From DAOUVR01 sp034430535 (GTDB lineage Bacteria > Chloroflexota > Dehalococcoidia > E44-bin15): a stretch of DNA of 20,500 bases. The stretch is from NCBI GenBank assembly GCA_964443325.1, contig CAYUCL010000038.1:1-20500 (forward strand), written 5' to 3'. The notes beneath the pieces are model-generated. The model did not search any database, had not been told where the DNA came from, and was given only the letters and a program-made list of their open reading frames with translations. Numbering within the stretch: position 1 is the stretch's first letter; every line of letters begins with the position of its first letter. This document shows positions 13,062 through 20,500 of the stretch, piece by piece. A program made the translations under genes and the position numbers.

Positions 13062-15864
13062 TGTTCTCACTCTCAGGTTTGGAGTGACAACGTGAACATA
13101 GCAGCTGCCCCCATGGCGTTACCCATTTGTCGAGACATCCACACCGGCATGGTGTTATGCTCTCCCCAGGATTAGGTAGAAAGTAGCCACAATTACTACA
13201 GTGGTAATGTTTTCCATCCGGTGCTATTGCCCACTCATCTTTACTACACTTAGGACATGGATCAGCAGGGTGGTCAGGAATATTTTTATTGATTGAGTTT
13301 GACGATTCATCACCCTCCAACCAGCTTAGGTCATCTTCCCTTTCTTCACATCCTTCTTGACCTTTTTCATAGGTTGGCATTTGGTCAACCATGTCAGACA
13401 TGTCGACCATTTTTCTCCTATCTTTATTTACTTTATTAATATCCGTTTTTACGCCGTTATCTCCTTCACACGCGTCCCTTAAAGTAACCCCTAGAGGGTT
13501 GACAGGGCTGACATGGCTGACGGAATTCGCCAATTTTATGCCCCTCCAGCTTTGGACACGCTCGCCACCCATTGTCGGCCGAGTCAAAGCAACCTTAAAA
13601 TGCGGATTGTTTTTGAGTGCCTTATGGAATGAATCACGATTAATGAGTGGCGTTTTGTTGCTCTTGCAGTACTCCTTAAAGGCTTCAAATAAAGTATCCT
13701 TGCCGGTTACGGCATCAGGGTCAAGCTCGCAACAGTCCTCAACAAAGGCATATACAGGGTCAGAAGCTCTGAGGTAATAGCTCTGTGTCTGGTCCACCGT
13801 CTTGGCATAACTAAACTTCGAATGGGTTAGCAGCCTCTCAAGGCCATCCAAGGCTAGGTTCAATAGACCACTTAGTTCTGTGTCAGTAGTCAGCTTGCTC
13901 AAAATCTCGGGGTCAGTCCTGGGGTCGTTTTCAGGGAATTGGTTAGGAAAGTTTATAATTATCCAACGGCGCCAGAATGCATAACTGTCTTCGTCTAATA
14001 TCTGGGGCGGCTTATTTGCTGAGAAAATCAGACGGGCAAAATTTACAAATGAGTATCCGTTTTTAAATTTCTTCTCAGCACTGATAGCATCACCACCTGT
14101 CAGCATCTTGAATGTCCCGGTGGAATTCATGCTGCGTGAGGGGAGGTCGGCGTAGATATTCAATAACTTGCCATCCAATCTTGATGACGCAAAGCGGCTG
14201 TATTCCAGGGAGTGCCAGGGCACAGTGGAACAGCTGTCCCTACCAAGGAATATTCGTAGTAAGTTAAGAAAGGTACTTTTCCCGTTGCCGCCATCGCCGA
14301 TAAATAGAAACGCTCGCTGGATGGAATAATCAGGAATCAAGGCATAGCCAACCAACTCATGAATGATAGGTATGTCCTGCGGCTCTAGCACCTCGGCGAA
14401 GAACTGCTTAATCCTCGGACAATCAGCGTTGGGGTCATAGGCAACTGGTATTCTAATCGTTGATAAGAACTCAGGCGTGTGGGATTTTAGCTCTCTGATC
14501 CTGACGTCCAGCAGCCCATTTTTGAGATTGATTATTAGGGGGGCTTGGTTTAGCAGTGCTCGCGCAGTATAAGTGCCCCTTTGGATGTGGCCAATGATTT
14601 CGTTGATTATGTGAACTGTTAGAAGCTTGCTAAGACCGACTCGATTTTCAGCTTCTGCCTTGATTTTCTCCTCGCCACCGTACCGCCAGTAGCCGTTATC
14701 ATAGACTAAAACCTCTTCAGTGTCGAGCAGCGTTATGAACTTAAACTCGTTTTGAATATCCTTGGTGAGTGTTTCCATATCCAGTTTGAGGTTGCCCTTT
14801 TTATCGTGGTAGAAGTAAGAGCCGCGCAGATCCTGAGCCGCTAGCATTGAGCTTAAGCCGGCAGGTGACTTGGCGCCCAAACTCTTGGCTTGGCAGTTCT
14901 CGGGGCAGGCAAAACCGAGGTCTTGTTCGATAAATAGACAGGTATGGGGGCCAATTTCCTTGTCAGCTGCTTTTCGAGCCTCCTCTATCTTGCGCTCGGT
15001 TTCTTCCTCAGTATATCTGAGATACGGCTCTGAAAGTTCGTGGATTTTCTTCCTCCCCGGCTCGCCAAAAACAGCCAGGCTATGCACCATGCTCCACCAT
15101 TGGGGCTCAGGCAGGCCTGCAGCATCGTCTCGGCAATGCTGGACGAAGGCGCAGTTAGCTAGCAGCTTTTCAATAGCCAGTGTGTTGAACCCGTCGGTTC
15201 GCCCGGGTCTTTCTGTGTTGGATGGTTTAGCTTTCTCTTTGGTAGTCTGCCTAGCATCCCATGCCTTTAAACCGAGTTCAGCTACGCGTTTATCGATAAA
15301 GCCAGCTAGGTTGTCTGGCTTGTGGATGCGGTCAGCGCCTATTTTTTGATACAAAACGCCTTCAGGGTGTAAAGAAGGTGGCGCTATCGTGAAGTTCCCA
15401 TCCGAGCGGATTTCAAGCCAGGATTCGTTGTTACCCTTTTTGACAACCCGGCTTTTGATTGGTATGTCAGACCGCAGCCATACGTGGTGCCCACGCATAC
15501 TCTTGGTAACAAAAGTTACCCGGGGTAGTATCTTCCATCGTTCTTCGCCAAAGAACTCCCGGACACCGTCCGGGTCATTGAAGCAGAGTGCAACCAACCC
15601 CCCACTGATATCACCACAGACAACACCGATATTGGCAGGCTTACCTAGATGAAACCACTCTCGCTTTTCTTCCATGGTAGGAACATGCCTTTGGTACGGC
15701 TCCCACTCGTCCAAGCTTGGATTTTTGCGCCCCCAGCGTGCTGGCAAGTAAACAAGATGTTCGCTTTCATAAAAAGTTATGGCTTCCCTGAGAGCAGGCC
15801 AGTCGAACTCAGGTACTTGATTTCGTCTCCGCCGTGTTCTATCATTAAGAAAACTCGTAGCCAC
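13051..15864 (-). CDS. Primase-polymerase / superfamily 3 helicase replication protein
   Basis: A 937-residue replication initiator of the plasmid/phage P4 type. Residues 20-200 resemble the bifunctional primase-polymerase (AEP) domain, with NIGVVCGDISGGL, a motif with GHH at 125-127 and EIRSDGNFTIAPPS at 151-164. The expected acidic DxD motif is replaced by CFND at 94-97, so priming activity is doubtful. C309, C320 and C324 may form a metal site. From 410 on there is a D5-like region and an SF3 helicase with Walker A GDGGNGKS (523-530), a Walker B-like NIYADLP (569-575) and sensor IFSANKPPQ (613-621). The C-terminus adds two zinc ribbons (C870, C873, C889, C892; then C906-C926). The start is GTG with AGAGG seven bases upstream. 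It implies that the element replicates or unwinds itself. It lies in a minus-strand operon after the AbrB-like gene. Confidence 0.92.
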   Translation of the reverse strand: MATSFLNDRTRRRRNQVPEFDWPALREAITFYESEHLVYLPARWGRKNPSLDEWEPYQRHVPTMEEKREWFHLGKPANIGVVCGDISGGLVALCFNDPDGVREFFGEERWKILPRVTFVTKSMRGHHVWLRSDIPIKSRVVKKGNNESWLEIRSDGNFTIAPPSLHPEGVLYQKIGADRIHKPDNLAGFIDKRVAELGLKAWDARQTTKEKAKPSNTERPGRTDGFNTLAIEKLLANCAFVQHCRDDAAGLPEPQWWSMVHSLAVFGEPGRKKIHELSEPYLRYTEEETERKIEEARKAADKEIGPHTCLFIEQDLGFACPENCQAKSLGAKSPAGLSSMLAAQDLRGSYFYHDKKGNLKLDMETLTKDIQNEFKFITLLDTEEVLVYDNGYWRYGGEEKIKAEAENRVGLSKLLTVHIINEIIGHIQRGTYTARALLNQAPLIINLKNGLLDVRIRELKSHTPEFLSTIRIPVAYDPNADCPRIKQFFAEVLEPQDIPIIHELVGYALIPDYSIQRAFLFIGDGGNGKSTFLNLLRIFLGRDSCSTVPWHSLEYSRFASSRLDGKLLNIYADLPSRSMNSTGTFKMLTGGDAISAEKKFKNGYSFVNFARLIFSANKPPQILDEDSYAFWRRWIIINFPNQFPENDPRTDPEILSKLTTDTELSGLLNLALDGLERLLTHSKFSYAKTVDQTQSYYLRASDPVYAFVEDCCELDPDAVTGKDTLFEAFKEYCKSNKTPLINRDSFHKALKNNPHFKVALTRPTMGGERVQSWRGIKLANSVSHVSPVNPLGVTLRDACEGDNGVKTDINKVNKDRRKMVDMSDMVDQMPTYEKGQEGCEEREDDLSWLEGDESSNSINKNIPDHPADPCPKCSKDEWAIAPDGKHYHCSNCGYFLPNPGESITPCRCGCLDKWVTPWGQLLCSRCHSKPESENNVE

Positions 15865-15910
15865 TTTGTATCCTCTATCACGAAATATTCCAGTTGCCTA
15901 GTGGGGTATT

Positions 15911-16081
15911 TCATTTTTCTGGCTGGTTATTTGAATGCTGCTGGCTCTTTACCTCCGCAATCACCTTTTGCCAAAAGCGCCTCCAAGCCTGCTTTTGAGC
16001 TGGCGATGCGGATCCATACTTGACATCAAGTAGGACTCTCGCTTGTGATGTGTTACTGGTTCGATTCGCTTTCCGCCTCAT
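15911..16081 (-). CDS. Possible 56-residue protein overlapping the AbrB-like gene
   Basis: From the ATG at 16081 the frame gives a basic, tryptophan-containing peptide (RVLLDVKYGSASPAQKQAW in the middle, then an amphipathic stretch). It overlaps the 3' end of the AbrB-like gene by 29 bases in another frame and ends 46 bases before the primase start. An AGG seven bases upstream may serve as ribosome-binding site. Both operon spacing and composition fit a real small gene. A longer version starting at 16216 would overlap the AbrB-like gene almost entirely and is less likely. Function unknown. It occupies the position of a toxin partner but does not resemble a toxin that I know. Confidence 0.5.
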   Translation of the reverse strand: MRRKANRTSNTSQARVLLDVKYGSASPAQKQAWRRFWQKVIAEVKSQQHSNNQPEK

Positions 16082-16250
16082 GATGTGCCTGCTCGCCCTT
16101 CTCGTGAACGGGAAAAATACGCAATTCGCCATCCCCAACGACAACCATCTCCTGACCAGGCTTGACTTTTGCTTTTGCCCACTGGCAGGGTAGGATGATT
16201 GCCAATGAGCCACCAATCTTGATGACCCTCTTAATATACGCCGTTGCCAT
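16053..16250 (-). CDS. AbrB/MazE-like (SpoVT-AbrB fold) DNA-binding protein
   Basis: A 65-residue protein whose first 48 residues match the swapped-hairpin AbrB fold: RVIKIGGSLAIILPCQWAKA, then VKPGQEMVVVGDGELRIFP. Such proteins dimerise and bind AT-rich palindromes, either as antitoxins or as regulators of mobile elements. The remaining tail is acidic and His-rich. The ATG has GGGAG seven bases upstream. It is the first gene of the minus-strand operon leading into the primase-helicase, and the adjacent intergenic region contains a palindrome that could be its own operator. No recognised toxin follows, so a transcriptional regulator is more likely than a toxin-antitoxin module. Confidence 0.85.
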   Translation of the reverse strand: MATAYIKRVIKIGGSLAIILPCQWAKAKVKPGQEMVVVGDGELRIFPVHEKGEQAHHEAESESNQ

Positions 16251-16264
16251 GTTTAATCTCCCGA

Positions 16265-16282
16265 CTTAATGGTATAATTAAG
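16265..16282 (+). promoter_or_regulatory. Extended -10 promoter set in a palindrome, for the 382-residue gene
   Basis: TGGTATAAT (16270-16278) fits an extended -10 element. It sits inside CTTAAT-GGTATA-ATTAAG (16265-16282), an inverted repeat with six-base arms that could be an operator. No good -35 is seen. The site lies in the 84-base divergent space between the AbrB-like gene and the plus-strand gene and may regulate both. Confidence 0.55.
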
Positions 16283-16334
16283 CTGCCGGCTATTCACATA
16301 CATAAAAGCAGCGTAAAAGGAACATAAAGGGAAT

Positions 16335-17483
16335 ATGCCAAGGAAACCTGAACCCTCTTTCAGCTTGAAGCAAGTCATTTGGGATATAGCAGCGAGTGTC
16401 GGCATCAATAACTTTGCCGCTATCTACAGAGAGCTTGACCACAAGATACGGCAGCTTCATAAAAATGATGAGCTCGTTGGTGAAGAGATACCTGAAGAGA
16501 GACTCGTACGCCGCATTATTAAGCTAGATATTCAGCGTCTACTCCCAGAAGTAGTTGTGGACAAGCTGCCTCGATATATATGGCATTTGAGGCATGATTA
16601 TGAGGAGATAAAACGGCTTGCGGACAGTTTGCAAGCTCGGCAACACCTGCCGACAGAGGTAGTAACCGAGCAAGAGTCATATGTAGACGACGAAATACTA
16701 GCCTTCTTGGAAAGACAGGAGGAGCAGCTTGAGTTTTTTTCAATTGCATCTCTCCTAAAAGGTTTCTATGTTCAGACTCGGGATCCGACAACCGAGTTCA
16801 CCAAACCTGAAGTTCGCCAAGCGTCTCTCAACAAGTGGAGAAAGCGGTGGGACAGAATCAATGTACGCGAGAAAGCAAAGTTGCTCGGATTAAGCACCAT
16901 CGGAAACGAAGTTACCTACCAGAGACTCAGGCAAGCAAATCCTGATGCCGAGCCCTTGCAAGCAATGAGAGCCTATGATGAATCAAAACTTGCCTTCGTG
17001 GAGGCTTTTTCTTCATGGATTACACTGGTGGAAATTACTATGGAGCAAGGTCCGCAAAAAGAGGATGCTGCGGGAACTAGAAGTAGTTATACGGCCATCG
17101 TCGGTAGATTAACTGATAAGCTTAAGAAATCAAGTCCGGATTATTGGTTATACCTGCGACTACAGGGTCTCGGACTCGCTTGCCAGCTAGTGCTGTTAGG
17201 AATTGAAGGGCAAGTGAAGGAGAGCGATGACGCACTGTGGGCCGACGAATCAGCAAGAGTTTGGCAATTCTGGGATGATATTATTCAGGTTAGCGTTAAG
17301 CTGTTACCCGAGCCTTTCTGTCTTGCTGATGAGCATAGTGACCTTCAATATATGGCTGAATCGCTGTGGCATATCGATGATCCGGTTAAGTTGAAGACTA
17401 TTTGCCTGCTTGAAAAGCGGTCCAGGGTGAACACTGCGTGGAAGAACCTTCTAGAAAAGGCCAATCTATGGAGTGACCAGTAA
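16335..17483 (+). CDS. 382-residue protein of unknown function, divergent from the element operon
   Basis: A long uninterrupted frame with coherent protein composition, preceded by AAGGG close to the ATG and by an extended -10 promoter 57 bases upstream, so it is very probably real. The product is charged, cytoplasmic-looking and mostly helical, with no signal peptide, membrane segment or cysteine cluster. The first 40 residues (SLKQVIWDIAASVG and following) could form a small helical DNA-binding unit, but I cannot name a domain. The C-terminal third is tryptophan-rich (DALWADESARVWQFWDD). It stands alone, transcribed away from the AbrB/primase operon and convergent with the two-gene operon at 17634-19262. 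Cargo or accessory function of the element is possible. I do not recognise the family. Confidence 0.8.
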   Translation: MPRKPEPSFSLKQVIWDIAASVGINNFAAIYRELDHKIRQLHKNDELVGEEIPEERLVRRIIKLDIQRLLPEVVVDKLPRYIWHLRHDYEEIKRLADSLQARQHLPTEVVTEQESYVDDEILAFLERQEEQLEFFSIASLLKGFYVQTRDPTTEFTKPEVRQASLNKWRKRWDRINVREKAKLLGLSTIGNEVTYQRLRQANPDAEPLQAMRAYDESKLAFVEAFSSWITLVEITMEQGPQKEDAAGTRSSYTAIVGRLTDKLKKSSPDYWLYLRLQGLGLACQLVLLGIEGQVKESDDALWADESARVWQFWDDIIQVSVKLLPEPFCLADEHSDLQYMAESLWHIDDPVKLKTICLLEKRSRVNTAWKNLLEKANLWSDQ

Positions 17484-17633
17484 TCAACGGGAAGCGACGA
17501 ACAAACTAACTGTAATGGTTAACCCCATGCGCATGCAGGGTCGAGCAACCAAGTTCGCCCCAGTACGCTCAATAAATTGCTTTACCAATATTCGTCTGAT
17601 GTCGTAAGTTAGGTGTGACATGCGACTGCCAAT

Positions 17634-18122
17634 TCACTTGGTAGAGCATGTGTCTTCCGCGGATATCGCAACCAGACGCGGTGATGCCATCTTCGCTACC
17701 TCGTTGAACAACTTCTGATACTGATTCCAGGTGAGCACAGTATACCCCTGCTTTCTGAGGTTGTGCATAACTCCGTAGGTGGATATGCCGCCTTCTCTGG
17801 CAAGGCGAGAAACGGCCAGTGCGGTGACAACTCTGTCCCCCATGACAATTCTGACATCTACTGGCTCCTTCAATCTGGACATCCGCTCGCCGAACTTGGG
17901 ATCAATCAAGCTATACGCCACTTCCGTTGCAAAGGAATACGACTTTCTGGCCCTTTCTTCGTTGGCTGCAATAATGCTGTAGTAACACTCCAGATTGGAA
18001 AACATGCGCCTTAGTCGGCCCCTTTCCAAACGTCCCGAGGCATCATCGAGTTCCCCGGGGAGGCTTGCCATCCTGTCAGCCAGCGCATCCATCTGATTGG
18101 CGAAATTATCTAAGGCCTCCAT
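17634..18122 (-). CDS. 162-residue protein of unknown function, second gene of the coiled-coil operon
   Basis: The frame starts at an ATG 21 bases after the stop of the coiled-coil gene, with a weak GGGA eight bases upstream, and shares its promoter. The N-terminal 40 residues form a likely amphipathic or coiled-coil helix (MEALDNFANQMDALADRMAS). The rest is a mixed domain containing VRIVMGDRVVTALAVSRLA and an HTH-like ISTYGVMHNLRKQGY. No known catalytic motif was found. Its partner also combines a possible HTH with a coiled coil, so the two proteins may form a complex through their helices. Function unknown. Confidence 0.75.
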   Translation of the reverse strand: MEALDNFANQMDALADRMASLPGELDDASGRLERGRLRRMFSNLECYYSIIAANEERARKSYSFATEVAYSLIDPKFGERMSRLKEPVDVRIVMGDRVVTALAVSRLAREGGISTYGVMHNLRKQGYTVLTWNQYQKLFNEVAKMASPRLVAISAEDTCSTK

Positions 18123-18143
18123 AACGCAATTCCCAACGTCCTT

Positions 18144-19262
18144 CTAATGAGACTCTAGGGCCTCCTTGAGCCTTTCGTACTCCTCGACCTTTGTCTTGAA
18201 CTGCTCGTACCTTTGCCCCATTTGAAGGAGCTTTCCCTCCAGAGTATCGAGCTGGGCCGAGTGATTGGCAAGCTGGTTTGTGAATTCTTTGCCGACTGCC
18301 CGTAATTCCCTGGTTATAGCTGCGAACTCGTCCACAACCTGCTTCTGTACTATTTGGCCGGTTTCCCTTACGGCTTTGACGGCGGTCGCCTGGACAGCTT
18401 CGATCCCTGCTTCGGTTTTAGCCTTCTCCCTTTGGAGAGCCTCCACTTGACCCTGAATCTGTGCTAAGCTCGATTCACAAGCGTCGGCCTCCTCTTTCTT
18501 CGCCTTGAGCAGTGCAGCCATGTCACCGTACTGGGTCAAACTCTGCTCGAATTCCTCTGGTGTGTCGAACCACCTTAGAACCCGATCCCAGGCGATAATC
18601 TGCCCCCGTTTGATGCCCTTCGACCGGAGAGTGCGAATAGCACTGATGGCATCTGTAAGGTCGTCGTGCTTTCTCCGCAGTGCTTCCTCCTTGGCTTGCC
18701 ACTCCTCTGCTTCCAGTCTTTTTGCTTCTATCTGCCTTAGCAGGGCTTCAAGTTCTGACTCTGCCTGAATGACTGTACCATAATCTCTCAGGTAGTCGAA
18801 GAACCGGCTAACGGCCTCTTTGCCCCTTAACCCGCATTTGGCCCCCGTCTCTATGAGAGCGTCTCGTAGCTGCCTCAGGTTGTCACCATCGAAACCCAGC
18901 CTTTTCACCTCGTGCAACTCGGCTAGCATCTCAGTCTTCTCGGACACCTTGGTTTCCAGATCCTTCAGTTGCTTCTCCATTGCGTCTTTCTTACCTGCAA
19001 GGCTGGAAAGATTGCTCTGAGCCTCTTCGAGCTCGTGCCTCACTGACTCCCGCTTCTGCTCCGCGTCGCCGACTCCCTTCTGGATTTGTTTTCTCTTCTC
19101 GGCCAGGGCGGTGATCTGCGATGAGGCGTCTCTTATGGCTCGTCCAAGGGCATTGTAGGCTGGCCCTTTACTTCCGCCATATCTGGCCATAATTTCAGTG
19201 CAGTCCAAACCCCGTTCAAGTGCGTCCATCAGTTCATAATAGATGTCGTCCGTAAGTGACAT
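18144..19262 (-). CDS. 372-residue HTH/coiled-coil protein of unknown function
   Basis: The start is firm: ATG with GGAGG six bases upstream, a consensus-like promoter and a short structured leader. Residues 1-45 could form a helix-turn-helix (LERGLDCTEIMARYGGSKG). Two long coiled coils follow, at about 50-120 and 160-215, separated by a globular segment (120-160) starting at RLGFDGDNLRQLRDALIETG. A similar insert lies at about 205-245, and a third coiled coil covers about 250-370. There is no Walker A, so it is not an SMC ATPase despite SMC-like heptads. It is the first gene of a two-gene operon with the 162-residue protein. A structural, DNA-organising or phage-related role is conceivable. 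I do not recognise the family. Confidence 0.82.
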   Translation of the reverse strand: MSLTDDIYYELMDALERGLDCTEIMARYGGSKGPAYNALGRAIRDASSQITALAEKRKQIQKGVGDAEQKRESVRHELEEAQSNLSSLAGKKDAMEKQLKDLETKVSEKTEMLAELHEVKRLGFDGDNLRQLRDALIETGAKCGLRGKEAVSRFFDYLRDYGTVIQAESELEALLRQIEAKRLEAEEWQAKEEALRRKHDDLTDAISAIRTLRSKGIKRGQIIAWDRVLRWFDTPEEFEQSLTQYGDMAALLKAKKEEADACESSLAQIQGQVEALQREKAKTEAGIEAVQATAVKAVRETGQIVQKQVVDEFAAITRELRAVGKEFTNQLANHSAQLDTLEGKLLQMGQRYEQFKTKVEEYERLKEALESH

Positions 19263-19303
19263 ACCTGTCCTCCTTTCCAGACCACAAGTGCCCCAAAATC
19301 AAG

Positions 19304-19342
19304 AAAGCCGGAGAGAGCTATAGAGCTCTTTCCCCCGGCTTT
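19304..19342 (-). other. Stem-loop at the predicted 5' end of the coiled-coil operon mRNA
   Basis: On the minus strand AAAGCCGG (19342-19335) pairs with CCGGCTTT (19311-19304), and inside it AGAGCT pairs with AGCTCT around a four-base loop. The transcription start predicted from the promoter (about 19341) coincides with the first base of the stem. It could protect the mRNA 5' end. The following TTTCTTGATTTT is a poor U-tract, so weak attenuation is a second possibility. Confidence 0.65.
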
Positions 19343-19347
19343 GCATT

Positions 19348-19377
19348 ATCATAGTCCAAGAGCAGGAGCAGTGTCAA
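19348..19377 (-). promoter_or_regulatory. Sigma-70-type promoter of the coiled-coil operon
   Basis: On the minus strand TTGACA (19377-19372), an 18-base spacer and TATGAT (19353-19348) lie about 80 bases upstream of the start codon at 19262. Confidence 0.7.
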
Positions 19378-20500
19378 GCTTCAGCAGGTGCAGGCACACC
19401 TAGCTGGATACGGCAGCAAAGTATCCCCACTTGTACCAGGAACTGGAACGTTTCTTGGACTGCATTGGACGAGTTGGACTAGCTGCCGACCACACAGATG
19501 GCGTGGAGGATTAACGACCATTAGTGAAACCGTAGATACAGATCAAAGGAAGCGTGATAACCCCAATTTCCGGCGTGTGCTTGCGGGAAGAAACCCAGTG
19601 TTGTTTCTGCCACAACTACCTGTGGTAACTCCGGAAAGCGTCCGGAAGACCGGCTGCAGTTATAGCGGTGCGAACAATTGTGGCACAGCTACCAAGGGTG
19701 CTGGGACGTCCCTAGGATGCTGCTGGAAGATATTCCAAGAGGCTCGCATCAACTGCTGGGAGATTGGTCTCAGATGCTACTCTTATGCTCGTAGACCATG
19801 CTCCTTAAAGCTCCTTCGAGCAGGTATGACTGCAAATAGACTGAAGCTGGAACTATCTGGACTGAGTTGGACTCGCTGGACTTGTTCGCCCTTACCAATT
19901 TGGCTGAGCACTGGAAATAGTACAAGAGTCGGACTGCTGGATTTGCTATGGGCACGTCAAGTAGCAGCCATAGAAGTCCGCCTCCTGCTGCTCACCAGAG
20001 GAGTACCAAGCCTGGAAAACTGATGGACTGATATCGAAAGGTTTGGGCTTATGTGATCGACTCCACAAGAAGGATATCAACTAGCGGCATTTCCTCACGT
20101 TCAGTGGAGTGTTCATAGCCTAGCTGCGAGCCAAAGTCTTGAACTCTCTCAATATCCAAGCCGTTAGATCACAGTCTGGAAGATGCAGCTACAGAATTAT
20201 CACCCACGGGTCCACGGACAGGCGCACGCCTTGGCTACAAGACCATATTCCACTGTGTTTCCCTTGTAGCTTCCCAGCAGGTCACCCCAGGAAGCTCACA
20301 GGATTCTCCCTAGGACATGTACAGGATAGGGGAACTTCCTCGAAGGTTCTTGGAAATTTGCTGGACTAAGCTGGAAGGCTTGGGCTCATGTGACCATCTG
20401 TCCCATTCGGAAGGTGGTCCGAATGGCGACAGCCCTGAACTTTAAGATGAAATGTGTCCCTTATAGCTGATTTCGCACTGCAAACCGCGTTGGAGTATAA
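19378..20500. other. About 1.1 kb without a convincing gene; degenerate repeats and hairpins
   Basis: Frames are broken by stops or have poor composition. The longest (19388-20023, plus, GTG start) has no ribosome-binding site and an unnatural Trp/Cys/Arg-rich product. Four places (TGG at 19456, 19858, 20024 and 20362) translate as WT-x-(L/I)-(D/E)-x-(L/F)-(D/G). Three of these are in the same frame, which suggests remains of a repeated coding unit. Nearby bases are also shared: about 45 bases at 20013-20058 resemble 20351-20395. A run of short hairpins lies at 19589-19669. I recognise no known RNA, IS element or CRISPR here. Confidence 0.6.
20403..20426. repeat. 8-base inverted repeat
   Basis: CCATTCGG (20403-20410) and CCGAATGG (20419-20426) pair perfectly around an eight-base loop. 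No T-run follows on either strand. It lies next to the last copy of the degenerate repeat. Confidence 0.6.

Noticed and set aside
14870..15349. 159-codon plus-strand frame inside the primase gene
   Set aside because: Antisense shadow; no ribosome-binding site and no domain.
15911..16216. Long 101-codon version of the small ORF
   Set aside because: It would overlap nearly all of the AbrB-like gene out of frame; the shorter start at 16081 is more sensible.
16053..16250. Classical MazEF or VapBC toxin-antitoxin module
   Set aside because: Only the AbrB-like half is recognisable; neither neighbour resembles a MazF, PIN or RelE toxin.
18144..19262. SMC-family chromosome segregation ATPase
   Set aside because: Coiled-coil heptads are similar but there is no Walker A, Walker B or signature motif.
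19388..20023. 211-codon plus-strand open frame
   Set aside because: GTG start without ribosome-binding site, odd Trp/Cys/Arg/Ser-rich composition, no domain, and repeat motifs that read more naturally in another frame. Treated as chance.
1..20500. CRISPR array, tRNA or rRNA genes
   Set aside because: No regularly spaced direct repeats and no tRNA arm or rRNA sequence recognised on reading either strand by eye. A tool scan could still find a divergent tRNA.

Overview
The window looks like a chromosomal segment of an anaerobic bacterium that runs the Wood-Ljungdahl (reductive acetyl-CoA) pathway. The protein style (an AcsD-like CODH/ACS corrinoid subunit, a bacterial Ni-Fe CODH, paired CooC ATPases, and dnaN close to leuS) would fit an uncultured Chloroflexota/Dehalococcoidia-type lineage. 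That placement is inference from recall, with no database search behind it.

Region 1 (1-6615, all minus strand) is a compact seven-gene operon in transcription order: cooC-type ATPase, fhs (formate-THF ligase), a second cooC-type ATPase, folD, a 73-residue unknown protein, acsD (corrinoid Fe-S protein small subunit) and the N-terminal half of the Ni-Fe CO dehydrogenase cooS, which runs off the left edge. Gaps are about 15-50 bases, and most genes have a clear Shine-Dalgarno sequence. Fhs and FolD carry formate to methylene-THF, AcsD takes part in methyl transfer, CODH makes CO from CO2, and the CooC proteins probably mature the nickel centres. Two near-consensus promoters lie upstream. Between them and the first start codon sits a hairpin followed by eight T, so the whole operon may be controlled by transcription attenuation.

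Region 2 (6622-10852, plus strand) is housekeeping: leuS (leucyl-tRNA synthetase) and dnaN (DNA polymerase sliding clamp). The intergenic spaces carry GC-rich palindromes and two diverged copies of a 63-base repeat.

Region 3 (10827 to at least 16250, minus strand) is an integrated mobile element abutting the 3' end of dnaN. In transcription order it holds an AbrB/MazE-like DNA-binding protein, a small overlapping ORF, a 937-residue primase-polymerase/SF3 helicase, a zinc-ribbon/HTH protein, a 49-residue zinc-ribbon protein missed by length-limited ORF calling, and a large serine recombinase. The recombinase reading frame ends inside dnaN on the opposite strand. The zinc-ribbon/recombinase pair is driven by a consensus promoter whose spacer is an almost perfect inverted repeat and whose predicted start site coincides with the ATG, which suggests a repressible, leaderless integrase transcript.

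Region 4 (16251-19377) holds genes I do not recognise: a divergent 382-residue protein with an extended -10 promoter set in a palindrome, and a two-gene minus-strand operon (HTH plus coiled-coil protein, then a 162-residue protein) whose mRNA should begin with a strong stem-loop. These may be cargo of the element; its right end was not located.

Region 5 (19378-20500) has no convincing gene. It holds four degenerate copies of a motif translating as WT-x-(L/I)-(D/E)-x-(L/F)-(D/G), a cluster of short hairpins and an 8-bp inverted repeat. It is best read as decayed repeats, a pseudogene or an unrecognised structured RNA.
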